In this document: positions 35,001-42,692 of the stretch, in pieces | How the letters are laid out: each line of letters begins with the position of its first letter | Position numbering within the stretch: the first letter of the stretch is position 1 | Assembly: GCF_028993635.1 (NCBI RefSeq) | Contig: NZ_CP118631.1 | Coordinates: 2,604,001-2,668,000 of the forward strand | DNA: 64,000 nucleotides | DNA from: Mucilaginibacter sp. SJ | Lineage (GTDB): Bacteria > Bacteroidota > Bacteroidia > Sphingobacteriales > Sphingobacteriaceae | Direction of reading: 5' to 3' | The notes under the pieces: model-generated | What the model saw: the letters and a program-made list of their open reading frames with translations, nothing else | What the model was told of the DNA's origin: nothing | Databases searched by the model: none | Program-made: the position numbers and the translations under genes

Positions 35001-36135
35001 CGATGTAAAGCTCACGATGGATGCCGATCTCCAAACCAGTATTCAGCAATCTATCGCTTCCGACACTTCGCTGTATGATAACAGGGTTTCAGTAGTTATC
35101 GTGGAATCCAACACCGGCGATGTGCTTACATCGGCACAATACCCGCTGCCTCCTGTGCACAACTGGGACCAGTTGACTATGCCACTGGCCGATCAGAATA
35201 AACTGGCTACCTGGTTAACCACTACCGATCTGGGTTTTACCTATGCCAGTCAGCCTGGTTCAACGGCCAAAGTTTTAACGGCGATGTCGGCATTTAATAA
35301 ATTAGGCATCGCTGCATCTGAAATACAATATCATGTGAGCACCCAGGAGCGGATCCGTACCAAGGGCATTGAGCCCGACGAGACAGGGATGATCACCATG
35401 GAGCGCGCCATTGCCAAATCAAACAACGTATATTTTATTAAACTGGCCAACCAGGAACACCTGGAAGAGTACATGGCAACGCTGTACCTTAAAACAGGGA
35501 TGTTTTTGCATGGCGTAGGCGGTTACTATTATAATAAACCGGTATTGAATGCCACTCAGGAAGATAAGTGGCGCACCTTATGGCGTAAAACCGAATTTAA
35601 TACCAAACCACGGTACGATCCTAACAATATCCATAAAACAAGGGCAAAAGGTATTTCGGGCATGGCCTGGGGGCAGGGCGAGCTGATTGCTACCCCCGCG
35701 GCGGTAGCAAGGCTGGTATCAGGCGTGGCTAACGACGGTATGTTACTGGCAAACAGGTACGCGCTAAAAATTGCCGATTCAACAGTGGCTGTAAAAAGCG
35801 GTATCAAGCTGGCCGAAGATCCGCGTTATGCTGCTTTGTTAAAACAATATATGATTGAGCAAAGTGCGCCTAAAACGCCTATATTAGGCATCAAGGTAGC
35901 GGGCAAAACCGGTACGCCGGAACGTATTGTAAGGAACCAGAGCGTTAACGATGGCTGGTATGTTTTCTTTGCACCAAAAGAAAAAGGCAGCGGCTATTTG
36001 GTGGTTTGTATCCGGGTAGAATCAACCCGCGGATCATCAGACGCGGTACACCTGGCCGGCAATCATGTGATCCCTTTCCTGCTGAAAAAAGGTTATATAA
36101 AAAGCATGGAAACGGAAACCACTACCGAAGAATAG
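32059..36135 (+). CDS. SEDS glycosyltransferase - class B PBP transpeptidase fusion
   Basis: A 1358-residue single chain. Residues 13-33 span the membrane. Residues 35-310 are extracytoplasmic and include a carboxypeptidase-regulatory-like beta domain (YSIKGTIAHKGEPVPGVLVKL, about 165-260). A SEDS (RodA/FtsW/SpoVE) body of about ten spans follows (315-760) with LLGFQPSEIVK, GDLGPAM, PEAHTD with the catalytic Asp660, IGEEFGWAG and GVSLPFESYGGSS. A further span (779-795) leads to a class B PBP: GTIYDRNGLIL and the transpeptidase motifs Ser1068-Thr-Ala-Lys1071, Ser1121-Asn-Asn1123 and Lys1283-Thr-Gly1285. SEDS polymerises lipid II and the PBP crosslinks it; the two are normally separate proteins. 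All catalytic residues are present, so it is probably active. Confidence 0.93.
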   Translation: MAQENPKVPGRRMERLFLLLTGILLAVLFLKLYSVLQLKFTDVDKRLKDGTIVNLNSPNTAQNVKALLKKGYYFDDPRDVDYIESVIASRKTTGDLVDNTGELNKRKYYVNADEAFEKGGETFKKRVLTSRTLLGYTGDDSIRFEQELKNPPSLGAQTDLNLGEYSIKGTIAHKGEPVPGVLVKLTMILPRDSIFSDEETGAKTSYSENASSYKKLYVLNDQKKKVLQSLTAFARTDEQGRFVFAKLPTGKAFSVLPMQPGFEFGRSQGVDELDKDVTFKFNQAPHSIKLLSTRDFNILKKEGAFIVRYQEEFNMWYWIIAGSFFASFIIVHLLLSARYPNADQIILPLIMMLTGISFLTLLSLQDPLRDRFLAKDTLVYLGIGMAGICIIQLFNLRRLNPDSGFYRLLIFKWSRSAANGWPWAIVAMGILFSTILFGTGPEGSGVKVNLLGFQPSEIVKYLIVIFLAGFFATNEKFISQYASWGKRWSFFSFALIATIITLLLFLVLGDLGPAMVICFTFIILFSFSRGDFLYMAGFVVLFVLTTWFFDNIWLSAGITFFSLGSVVFFRRRRLSESAIMALVVITAFLTIDKIPGLDKIIPGPVERLVERKAIWQDAWNNEVYGGDQVANGLWAMASGGVSGQGVGQGFAKTIPEAHTDMILPSIGEEFGWAGMAAVFILFLLYLHRSIIIGRQTGMPLLFYLSAGIGVCTFVQFLLIAGGSIGALPLSGVSLPFESYGGSSLVINLLAAGFLLSVSSVRGTTVQMDYITKQQDKNLVPALAAALAGVVLLVVNVSRYTTDNKQWVVKPALVADKSGLRMFSYNPRIAILMNRLQAGTIYDRNGLILATSKPELIEKQKNKLSASGMLHYDLDSAMHKRLDRFYPFEEQMFFWTGDQNTGVFNGSTNGYFAEYEHAAELRGFHMPITNYNVKASRYQEDRFLPRGMKEMTVAKKDYSALANLLVSDINGPEVEAFKNKNRDVKLTMDADLQTSIQQSIASDTSLYDNRVSVVIVESNTGDVLTSAQYPLPPVHNWDQLTMPLADQNKLATWLTTTDLGFTYASQPGSTAKVLTAMSAFNKLGIAASEIQYHVSTQERIRTKGIEPDETGMITMERAIAKSNNVYFIKLANQEHLEEYMATLYLKTGMFLHGVGGYYYNKPVLNATQEDKWRTLWRKTEFNTKPRYDPNNIHKTRAKGISGMAWGQGELIATPAAVARLVSGVANDGMLLANRYALKIADSTVAVKSGIKLAEDPRYAALLKQYMIEQSAPKTPILGIKVAGKTGTPERIVRNQSVNDGWYVFFAPKEKGSGYLVVCIRVESTRGSSDAVHLAGNHVIPFLLKKGYIKSMETETTTEE

Positions 36136-36160
36136 TGTTTAAGCAGAAAGGAAAGAGCAA

Positions 36161-36955
36161 ATGGCATTTAGTTTATTTAAAAGGAGCGGCGAAAAACAAC
36201 CCTGGGATGTAAAAAGCTTACGTGAGGCTATATTACGTTTCATTAAAGAATCGTTACAAAAGATAGAAGGTGGAGAAGGTGGCCATATCAAAGAGCTGAA
36301 GCTTTTTATAGTTGCCGATGCCGAGGATAAGCCTATTTATGAGGGCGCGGTTTATGTACATGATAAAGCGTTGTTCAAAAACGAGGTTCAAAAAATAGCC
36401 GACGATTTTGACATCAATTTGCCCCCTGACTGGACGCTGGACGTTGAGTTCACGGAAGAACTCCCGGCGGAAGCGAAAAGGATTCCCGATCTGGATGCAG
36501 CCTTTATCATGAATACCCGCAAGCAGGTTGCTCATAATGCGGCCTCCTTTACAGCCTATTTACGGATCCTGAGCGGTGAGGCCGAAAAAGAAGAATACCT
36601 GATTAAAGCTACCGACCCCAAACTCTACATTGGGCGAGATAAAAAGTCCGTTACCGAAAATGGATCGTTCAGGCTAAATCAATTTGTTTTTCCGGGAGAG
36701 AGCAGGGACGAAAGTAATAAATACATCAGCAGGCAGCATGCCCATATTGAATGGGATGCAGAAAGCGAGCGCTTCATGATCTTTGCTGATGAAGGCGGCG
36801 TACCTCCGCGCAATAAAACCAAGATCCATATCGCGGCCGATGGTAAGATGATCAAACTCAATTCCACTCAAATTGGCCACCCCCTAAGTGAAGGCGACCA
36901 GGTAATATTGGGAGAATCGGCGGTGTTTTTGTATACTACGATAGCAAACCGATAG
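36161..36955 (+). CDS. FHA-domain protein, FhaA-like
   Basis: A 264-residue cytoplasmic protein, 25 bases after the SEDS-PBP stop, with AGGAAAG before its ATG. The N-terminal part (about 15-110) has a helix, then LKLFIVADAEDKPIYEGAVYVHDKALFKNEVQKIADDFD and WTLDVEFTEEL. This is again reminiscent of the FhaA DUF3662-type domain. The C-terminal FHA domain (about 135-262) contains LYIGRDKKS and NKYISRQHAHIEWD, with the Arg, Ser and His that contact phosphothreonine intact, and ends in GDQVILGESAVFLYT. It would dock onto the phosphorylated kinase or another phospho-partner. In actinobacteria FhaA links such kinases to wall synthesis (MviN, PBPA); a parallel job here is inference. Confidence 0.87.
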   Translation: MAFSLFKRSGEKQPWDVKSLREAILRFIKESLQKIEGGEGGHIKELKLFIVADAEDKPIYEGAVYVHDKALFKNEVQKIADDFDINLPPDWTLDVEFTEELPAEAKRIPDLDAAFIMNTRKQVAHNAASFTAYLRILSGEAEKEEYLIKATDPKLYIGRDKKSVTENGSFRLNQFVFPGESRDESNKYISRQHAHIEWDAESERFMIFADEGGVPPRNKTKIHIAADGKMIKLNSTQIGHPLSEGDQVILGESAVFLYTTIANR

Positions 36956-37039
36956 AGCTGAGAAAAGAACGGGCGTTAGGAAGCGAAAGAAAAATCCCTA
37001 ACCATGCACTGTCGAAATGACCTTCCTACCGGCATATGG

Positions 37040-37837
37040 TTAAAGGGAACTTATTTCCTGTACTTTAATCGCTTCCAAAATCCCATCCCAAAGTGCAATG
37101 CGCGCCTGTAATGCTTCTTTAACAGCAACAGTCGCTTCGGCCCATTTGCTGTCATCATCGCCGCAAAGTTCGGCGGTCATTTGATAGGCCAGTTGGGAAT
37201 GATGATCGCCGTCAACTTCTATATGGCGCTCAAGGTAGTATAACAATATATCAACCTTACCCGGCAATTGTTGGCTCAGCTCCTTTACTATGCTTACAAA
37301 CATATCCGGAATCAGGTCTTCACGGCCAAAGGTGAATACTGCAGCTTGCAGATGATCTTTATTGGTACCGATAACATCAAATGTGTGCTGCACAAAATTT
37401 CGGGCGGCAACAGGAATATTGGCAATGATCAGCGCTTCATCAATATGCTTACCGAAGTTTAATTCATTAAACAGGTTATTGATGCCTTCGGCGGTACTCC
37501 CCGCTTGCTGCATGGCACGCAGGTAAAGCTCAAAATGGCTTGCACGGTTTCCCTGCTCATCCATATCGCTTTCTTCGCCCGCAACAATTTCATTAATAAG
37601 ATAACGGGTATTGGCGTTCCCGGTTGGCATCCATGGGGTGACGGTGCAGGTAAGTTTTTGCTGCAAAGCTTTTAACAACGACATAAAATCCCAAACAGCA
37701 AACACATGATGCTCCATAAAAACAGTAAGCTCATCAAGCGATGTAATATTTTTATAAAGCTCGTGACTGATAAGCTGATCGCGTAAAGGCTGGATCTCGT
37801 TTTTTAACTGTGCAATGCGGTTGCTGTAATTTGCCAT
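37040..37837 (-). CDS. DUF3050 family protein (haem-oxygenase-like fold)
   Basis: A 265-residue all-helical cytoplasmic protein. It carries the DUF3050 signature: [38 protein letters not shown] and [18 protein letters not shown]. Later helices contain [24 protein letters not shown] and ALWDGIL. Conserved Glu and His residues ([17 protein letters not shown]) are placed like the di-iron ligands of haem-oxygenase-like oxidases, so an oxidase activity is possible, but the function of the family is not known to me. Monocistronic. It has a clear -7 box just upstream. Confidence 0.85.
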   Translation of the reverse strand: MANYSNRIAQLKNEIQPLRDQLISHELYKNITSLDELTVFMEHHVFAVWDFMSLLKALQQKLTCTVTPWMPTGNANTRYLINEIVAGEESDMDEQGNRASHFELYLRAMQQAGSTAEGINNLFNELNFGKHIDEALIIANIPVAARNFVQHTFDVIGTNKDHLQAAVFTFGREDLIPDMFVSIVKELSQQLPGKVDILLYYLERHIEVDGDHHSQLAYQMTAELCGDDDSKWAEATVAVKEALQARIALWDGILEAIKVQEISSL

Positions 37838-37859
37838 ATATCAAAAATTGTATGGGTGG

Positions 37860-37867
37860 CAAAAATA
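37860..37867 (-). promoter_or_regulatory. -7 box TATTTTTG of the DUF3050 gene
   Basis: Minus-strand TATTTTTG matches TAnnTTTG exactly, 22 bases before the ATG at 37837. No clear -33 element. Confidence 0.4.
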
Positions 37868-38037
37868 GCAAACAACGTGGCCGCTAATGAAATGATTATT
37901 TTTTTTGACGACGGGGTGATGGGGGGATTATTTAATCATAATTACTTTAATAAGGATTAAAAGCACAGCTAACTCGGAACGGATCAGATTACTGCTACAA
38001 GCGATATCATTAACTTAAATTTAAGAAATTGACAGGC

Positions 38038-38678
38038 TGCCCCAGAGGGGCAAAAGGTTTGTAGAAAAATAATGTAAATTTGATTAGAGCACCAGAGGTG
38101 CTCAACTTAACGAACCTGATCACGAAGGATGGCAAGAACACTTATTCTCAGTTACATATCCACATCGTTTTCGCCGTAAAATATCGTATGGCGTTAATTG
38201 AAGATACCTGGGCCGAGCGGTTAAGAATGTACATAACTTCGATTATTCAAAACCAAGGGCACAAATTAATAGCTATTAACAACATGCCCGATCATCTGCA
38301 TTTATTTATCGGATTAAATCCCAATCAATCTATTTCTGAAATTGTGCGCATCATAAAAAGCGACTCATCCGAATGGATTAATAAACAAAAATTAGCCAAT
38401 GGCGGATTTCAGTGGCAGGAAGGATATGGAGCTTTTAGTAATAGCAGGTCACAAATTGATAAGGTGGTAAACTACATAGCAAACCAGCAAGGGCATCATC
38501 GAAAAATTACATTTTTAGACGAATACAGGAAAATGCTAAATGATTTCAATATCGAATTTGACGAACAATATATCTTTAAATTGCCTCAATAATTAACTTG
38601 TTGGCTTTGTTCAGCCCCTCTGGGGCTGTAAAAGGAGGGGCATTTATTTTTCTACAAACCTTTTGCCCCTCTGGGGCA
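38038..38678 (+). mobile_element. IS200/REP-associated transposase element with inverted ends
   Basis: About 641 bases. The left end (38038-38072) is the hairpin TGCCCC-aga-GGGGCA followed by AAAGGTTTGTAGAAAAATAA. The right end (38644-38678) is its reverse complement, a match of about 35 bases. Each end has a second, inner hairpin: GAGCACC-aga-GGTGCTC (38087-38103) and AGCCCC-tct-GGGGCT (38613-38627). A tyrosine transposase lies between. IS200/IS605 elements normally have unlike subterminal hairpins, whereas RAYT genes are flanked by inverted REP sequences, which is the arrangement seen here. Confidence 0.75.
38080..38592 (+). CDS. Y1 tyrosine transposase (IS200/RAYT type), start uncertain
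   Basis: A 170-residue HUH-type single-strand transposase. The metal-binding His72-Leu-His74 is in NMPDHLHLFIG and the catalytic Tyr132 in KVVNYIANQQGHHRK; QWQEGYGAFSNS is also typical of the Y1_Tnp family. Conserved sequence begins at NTYSQLHIHIVFAVKYR (residue 20). No in-frame ATG precedes that point; only a TTG (38080) and a GTG (38098), both inside a hairpin region. An ATG at 38129 is out of frame, and removing two bases near 38134 would give the usual MANTYSQ start, so the gene may carry a small frameshift at its 5' end. Catalytic residues are intact. Confidence 0.85.
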   Translation: MIRAPEVLNLTNLITKDGKNTYSQLHIHIVFAVKYRMALIEDTWAERLRMYITSIIQNQGHKLIAINNMPDHLHLFIGLNPNQSISEIVRIIKSDSSEWINKQKLANGGFQWQEGYGAFSNSRSQIDKVVNYIANQQGHHRKITFLDEYRKMLNDFNIEFDEQYIFKLPQ

Positions 38679-38754
38679 GATCGTCATGCTTAATAATTCA
38701 CCTCCATAAGTTTACCATAAAGATTCGAAGCATCACTACCTTTCACATAACTCC

Positions 38755-39486
38755 TTACTTCCCCACCACTATCTTCTCCCCCATTCGTACGTTGATATCC
38801 GAACCAAGTGCATAAAAAGCAGAAACCGGCTCTTTTTCCAAAAACGGCTTAAAAGCTGCGCCATAGAGTGCGGCAACATCAGCGTCAAAAACATACTCGC
38901 GCACCAAACCCGTTTGCCATGAAACATGCTCAACCTGGTACTCCATTGTTTTTATTTCACTTAAACCGTTGTATCCCCAGTAATGTTCTAAAATAAACTC
39001 TTCCGGGCTGCCGGGCTTAATATCAACCAGGGTGTCGCTTGCCGTAGCGCCAAGCTTGTTCCAGCGCCCCTTAAGTTTCCATTCGTATAAAAATTGGGTA
39101 TGGTGATCTGTTGTCGCGGTTATAAAGCTACGCATGGGCAGTGCACGGTAATGTTCCTTATAAAGATTGTTGGCAATGAGCGCAATCATGCTTTTAGGTA
39201 CTATTTCGCTTATAAAAACGGCGCCGCGCTTCCATTCGGTACCATTAAAGTATCGCACGTAAAACCGCAGGTTAACTTCTTCAAAGTTTATATGCCAGGG
39301 CCATTTAATACCCAGTACCCGGGTATCCAAAAACATGAAGCCAACCATGCTTACCAGCGCTTTTCCTTCCCAAAGGTCGAACAGCGTTCCTGCCGGCGTA
39401 TAAGGTTTTAATATTGCCGCATCAACCTCGTAATTGAGCATTACGAGGTTTTTCCACTGGGCCTTTAAAAATTCTTTTTTAGCCAT
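38755..39486 (-). CDS. DUF2071 family protein (YqjF-like)
   Basis: A 243-residue protein from ATG 39486 (MAKKEFLKAQWKNLVMLNYEVD). The conserved DUF2071 pattern is visible: WKNLVMLNYEVDAAILKPYTPAGTLFDLWEGKALVSMVGFMF at the start, INFEEVNLRFYVRY, and RGAVFISEIVPKSMIALIANNLYKEHY in the middle. It resembles acetoacetate-decarboxylase-like folds, but its activity is not known. No signal peptide. The terminator of the upstream M48 gene lies just before its start, so it must have its own promoter or depend on read-through. A longer reading from 39522 would cross that terminator and is less likely. Confidence 0.82.
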   Translation of the reverse strand: MAKKEFLKAQWKNLVMLNYEVDAAILKPYTPAGTLFDLWEGKALVSMVGFMFLDTRVLGIKWPWHINFEEVNLRFYVRYFNGTEWKRGAVFISEIVPKSMIALIANNLYKEHYRALPMRSFITATTDHHTQFLYEWKLKGRWNKLGATASDTLVDIKPGSPEEFILEHYWGYNGLSEIKTMEYQVEHVSWQTGLVREYVFDADVAALYGAAFKPFLEKEPVSAFYALGSDINVRMGEKIVVGK

Positions 39487-39491
39487 AAAAG

Positions 39492-39519
39492 AAAAATCCC
39501 GCCTTTTCACGGGCGGGAT
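39492..39519 (-). terminator. Terminator of the plsY-M48 operon
   Basis: Minus-strand ATCCCGCC-cgtgaaaa-GGCGGGAT stem followed by five T. It lies 17 bases after the M48 stop and just before the DUF2071 ATG. Confidence 0.85.
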
Positions 39520-39535
39520 CAAATAAAATGATTAA

Positions 39536-40336
39536 TTATTTTTTATAATATTTCATGGCCTCGGGTATGAGGTTTTGGATATTGGCAATACGGGTTGCAT
39601 CAGCAGGGTGCGTGCTCAAAAATTCGGGTGGAGCACCTCCTTTATTTTGGGCTGCCATGCGTTGCCAAAAAGCAATGGCATTATGCGGGTCATAACCGGC
39701 CATAGCCATAAAGGTTAAACCTAAACGGTCGGCCTCCGATTCCTGGTTACGTGAATAGGCCAATAATTTCAGCTGGCTTCCTACTCCATATAAAGTACTT
39801 ATGGCAGTTTGCGTAGCCTGCGATTGCTGGCTTGTGGCTGCGCCTACTAACTGACCACCGCCTTGTACCAACATCTCCTGTGAGATCCGTTCGGCCGAGT
39901 GGCGGGCAATGGCATGCCCAATTTCATGGCCCATAACTACAGCAAGATAGGCATCGGTATTGGCAACAGGCAATAAGCCGCTGTAAACCGCAACTTTACC
40001 GCCAGGCATGCACCAGGCGTTAACCTCATTGCTTTGAATCAGGTTAAACTCCCATTGAAAGCTATACTGATCGCCATAACCGTTTTCTTTGAGGTATTTT
40101 TCAATGGCTACAGCCAGCCTGTTACCAATGGTTTTAACGCGTTGCGCGTCGGCGCCGCTGGCCACCACTTTGGTTTTAGGGTCGGAGAGCAGTTGCTTAT
40201 AACTTGCCGCGGCCGACTGGTTCACTTCGGCATCGCCAACAAGGCTTAATTGTTTACGGCCGGTTAAGGGCACAGTTGAGCAGGAAAAGACAGCCATGAT
40301 GGCTATCAGGACTAATACAGGTTTAAACTTTTTCAT
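39536..40336 (-). CDS. M48 family metallopeptidase lipoprotein
   Basis: A 266-residue envelope zinc protease. The signal peptide ends in the lipobox VFSC (Cys19). The zinc site is HEIGH (about 145-149, MGHEIGHAIARHSAERIS), and the third ligand Glu is in NQESEADRLGLTFMA. NEVNAWCMPGGKVAVYSGLL is the usual substrate-cleft segment. Relatives (BepA, LoiP, YcaL) degrade misfolded outer-membrane proteins in the periplasm. It starts five bases after the plsY stop and is followed by a terminator, so the two form an operon. HPADATRIANI near the C-terminus is typical of the family. Confidence 0.9.
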   Translation of the reverse strand: MKKFKPVLVLIAIMAVFSCSTVPLTGRKQLSLVGDAEVNQSAAASYKQLLSDPKTKVVASGADAQRVKTIGNRLAVAIEKYLKENGYGDQYSFQWEFNLIQSNEVNAWCMPGGKVAVYSGLLPVANTDAYLAVVMGHEIGHAIARHSAERISQEMLVQGGGQLVGAATSQQSQATQTAISTLYGVGSQLKLLAYSRNQESEADRLGLTFMAMAGYDPHNAIAFWQRMAAQNKGGAPPEFLSTHPADATRIANIQNLIPEAMKYYKK

Positions 40337-40341
40337 GGTGA

Positions 40342-40995
40342 TCAGGCAGCTGTTGTTTTCTTCTTAAAAAAATTAACTTTCGATTCTTTGCCTCTTATTA
40401 AGCGTTCAATGTTTTTTTGGTGGGTTACCAGCACAAGCACGCAAATACACATGCCATAAATTACTATCGACCGGATAGGTGTCGGAAAAACAAATGTAAC
40501 GCCTATAGGATAAGTAAAGGCAGCTGCAATTGAACTAAGCGACACATATTTTGAGATCAGTAACACCGTTATAAAAACCACTATACATAATAAGGCAGCA
40601 TGAAAATGTATAGCCAAAATCATTCCAAACAAAGTTGCAACGCCTTTACCGCCCCTGAAACCTGCAAAAATAGGGAACAGGTGGCCCATAACTGCCGCTA
40701 TGCCTAAAGCCAGTTCATAATTGGTATATGCGGTTGAATTGATAGCACCTGTAGCAGATGCGCCAATGAAATAAGCAAAGTTTGTAGCTGCCCAGCCTTT
40801 AAATATATCAAGCAGCATCACAGGGATACCTGCTTGTTTGCCAAGCACCCGAAAAGTATTTGTTGCACCGGCATTACCGCTTCCGTACTCGCGTACATCC
40901 ACATTGTAAAAAGCCATACCAATCCAAACAGCCGTAGGTATTGAGCCGCACAGATAAGCCATTATAAGTGCTGTAACAGAGTAAACGGTTATCAT
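40342..40995 (-). CDS. plsY: Acyl-phosphate:glycerol-3-phosphate acyltransferase
   Basis: A 217-residue inner-membrane protein with about five to seven spans. It makes lysophosphatidic acid from acyl-phosphate and glycerol-3-phosphate, the first step of phospholipid synthesis. PlsY motifs: AYLCGSIPTAVWIG, REYGSGNAGATNTFRVLG (phosphate-binding loop), MGHLFPIFAGFRGGKGVATLFG and the C-terminal EKNIERLIRGKE-like end (KNIERLIRGKES). A good Shine-Dalgarno (AGGAGA) lies directly upstream of the ATG, unusual in this window. Operon with the M48 gene. Confidence 0.95.
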   Translation of the reverse strand: MITVYSVTALIMAYLCGSIPTAVWIGMAFYNVDVREYGSGNAGATNTFRVLGKQAGIPVMLLDIFKGWAATNFAYFIGASATGAINSTAYTNYELALGIAAVMGHLFPIFAGFRGGKGVATLFGMILAIHFHAALLCIVVFITVLLISKYVSLSSIAAAFTYPIGVTFVFPTPIRSIVIYGMCICVLVLVTHQKNIERLIRGKESKVNFFKKKTTAA

Positions 40996-41098
40996 TCTCC
41001 TGCAATATTACAAAATTGAAGCGGTAAAAGCGTTTTAATCATAGCGCTTTTACCACTAAACTTTGTTTAACAATGTGTTATTTGATATTTTAATTACC

Positions 41099-41944
41099 CT
41101 ATTTTACGGCTTTCAGGCTAAGGTCAAGGCTTTTAACCGAATGGGTAAGCGCCCCAACAGAAATATAATCGACCCCGCAATCGGCATATTCACGTATACT
41201 ATCAATGGCGATACCGCCCGAAGCTTCGGTAATATAACGCCCTTGTATTATACCAACAGCCTGCCGCAGGTCATCAAAATTGAAATTATCAAGCAGTATG
41301 CGGTTCACCCGGCCGGTTTGTAAAACCTGCTCCAGTTCATCAAGGTTACGTACCTCAATTTCAATGGCAAGTTTTTTTCCATTGTCGGTTAAATATTGAT
41401 TAGCGCTTTCAATAGCTTGCCTTATTCCGCCCGCATAATCTACATGGTTATCCTTAATCAGGATCATATCGTACAAACCAAATCTGTGGTTTACGCCTCC
41501 CCCTATACGCACCGCCCATTTTTCGAGATAACGAAGCCCCGGCGTGGTTTTACGGGTATCTAAAACTTTAGTATTGGTTCCTTTCAGCAAATCAACTATC
41601 TGCCGGGTTTTTGTAGCAATTCCCGACATACGTTGCATACAATTTAGTACCAAACGCTCGGCGGTCAAAATGCTGCGCGAATTGCCCTCAACCTCAAAAG
41701 CTATGTCTTTATATTTAACTGGGGCTCCGTCCTGCAAAAACACATTAAGTTTAAGGCTTGGATCAACCACATGAAATATTTCGGCAGCCAATTCAACACC
41801 GGCCAATATTCCTTCGTCCTTAACTAAAAGTTTTGCTTTGCCGGTAGCGTTGGCAGGGATGGTTGAAAGGGAGGTATGATCGCCATCGCCCACATCCTCA
41901 CTTAAAGCATTATTTATAAACTGGTGTATTAGTTCTTTATCCAA
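41099..41944 (-). CDS. nadC: Nicotinate-nucleotide pyrophosphorylase (carboxylating)
   Basis: A 281-residue cytoplasmic enzyme that turns quinolinate and PRPP into nicotinate mononucleotide in NAD synthesis. Motifs: DHTSLSTIPANATGKAKLLVKDEGILAG at the N-terminus, LNCMQRMSGIATKTRQIV, DTRKTTPGLRYLEKWAVRIGGGVNHRFGLYDMILIKDNH (quinolinate and PRPP site), EIEVRNLDEL, and EASGGIAIDSIREYADCGVDYISVGALTHS at the end. The start is TTG at 41944 (no in-frame ATG before the conserved region). It lies downstream of the DUF4783 gene on the same strand, a pairing I recall from other Bacteroidota, with its own promoter box in between. Confidence 0.95.
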   Translation of the reverse strand: MDKELIHQFINNALSEDVGDGDHTSLSTIPANATGKAKLLVKDEGILAGVELAAEIFHVVDPSLKLNVFLQDGAPVKYKDIAFEVEGNSRSILTAERLVLNCMQRMSGIATKTRQIVDLLKGTNTKVLDTRKTTPGLRYLEKWAVRIGGGVNHRFGLYDMILIKDNHVDYAGGIRQAIESANQYLTDNGKKLAIEIEVRNLDELEQVLQTGRVNRILLDNFNFDDLRQAVGIIQGRYITEASGGIAIDSIREYADCGVDYISVGALTHSVKSLDLSLKAVK

Positions 41945-41963
41945 TTGTGTACTTTTTGAGTGT

Positions 41964-41971
41964 CAAAAGTA
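41964..41971 (-). promoter_or_regulatory. -7 box TACTTTTG of nadC
   Basis: Minus-strand TACTTTTG is an exact TAnnTTTG match, 19 bases before the nadC TTG start. The nearby stretch 42013-42110 holds an imperfect inverted GTTCATGG/CCATGAAC repeat. Confidence 0.42.
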
Positions 41972-42112
41972 ACAACAATTTTTAAATGGAGGGGTTTGAT
42001 TATGGTAAAGATAATGGTTCATTGTTCATGGTTCATGGCAAATCTCTGACTATGAAAACGGTTCAGCTCCAAACAGGTGCTATGAACCATTAACTATGAT
42101 CCATGAACTACG

Positions 42113-42508
42113 TCACTTCACCTTTTCATCCTCAATCTTCAGCTCAACAACGTTAGTGCCTTTACCCGCGTCTTTAAGCGTGATGGCAACCCGAAATTCG
42201 CCTTTATCTGTATTCAAAATATAAACACCAAAATGATAATTACCCCCCGAATTTATTTTATGTAACAGCTTAATACTTTTAGGCTTATTCCTGGCGAAGA
42301 ACTTATCCAGTATAACCGTAGCCTGGTTTTGCGAGTAAACATTCTCGTCTTCCATAATGGTGATCTCCACATTATTGGCAAATAGTTTGGAAAGCTCTTT
42401 TGTATTACCTGTTTTTAAAAGATTGGCCACGTTATCTATGGCATCTGCCGTTGAGGCATATGGAAGCAGCAGTAAAAAAATAAACGACGGCAGGTATATT
42501 AATTTCAT
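42113..42508 (-). CDS. DUF4783 family secreted protein
   Basis: A 131-residue protein with a signal peptide (residues 1-22, MKLIYLPSFIFLLLLPYASTADA). The mature part has an NTF2/SnoaL-like layout: DNVANLLKTGNTKELSKLFANNVEITI, then YSQNQATVILDKFFARNKPKSIKLLH and YHFGVYILNTDKGEFRVAITLK. This is the DUF4783 pattern of Bacteroidota. No catalytic residues stand out, so a binding role in the periplasm is possible. Function unknown. It precedes nadC on the same strand by 168 bases. Confidence 0.8.
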   Translation of the reverse strand: MKLIYLPSFIFLLLLPYASTADAIDNVANLLKTGNTKELSKLFANNVEITIMEDENVYSQNQATVILDKFFARNKPKSIKLLHKINSGGNYHFGVYILNTDKGEFRVAITLKDAGKGTNVVELKIEDEKVK

Positions 42509-42692
42509 ACAATAATAACGTACTAATTGGTGCTAAAGTTACAAAGAGCAGTTAAGTGTTTACTTGCTTTTCAATAAACTAAAAAGCTGTGTTTCTTAAA
42601 ACTGTATAATAAACACTAACAGTATAATTTAAGTTTTATTTCAGACTGCTAACCTAAATTAAAAAATTATATATAAAGTACCCCGTTGCCTT

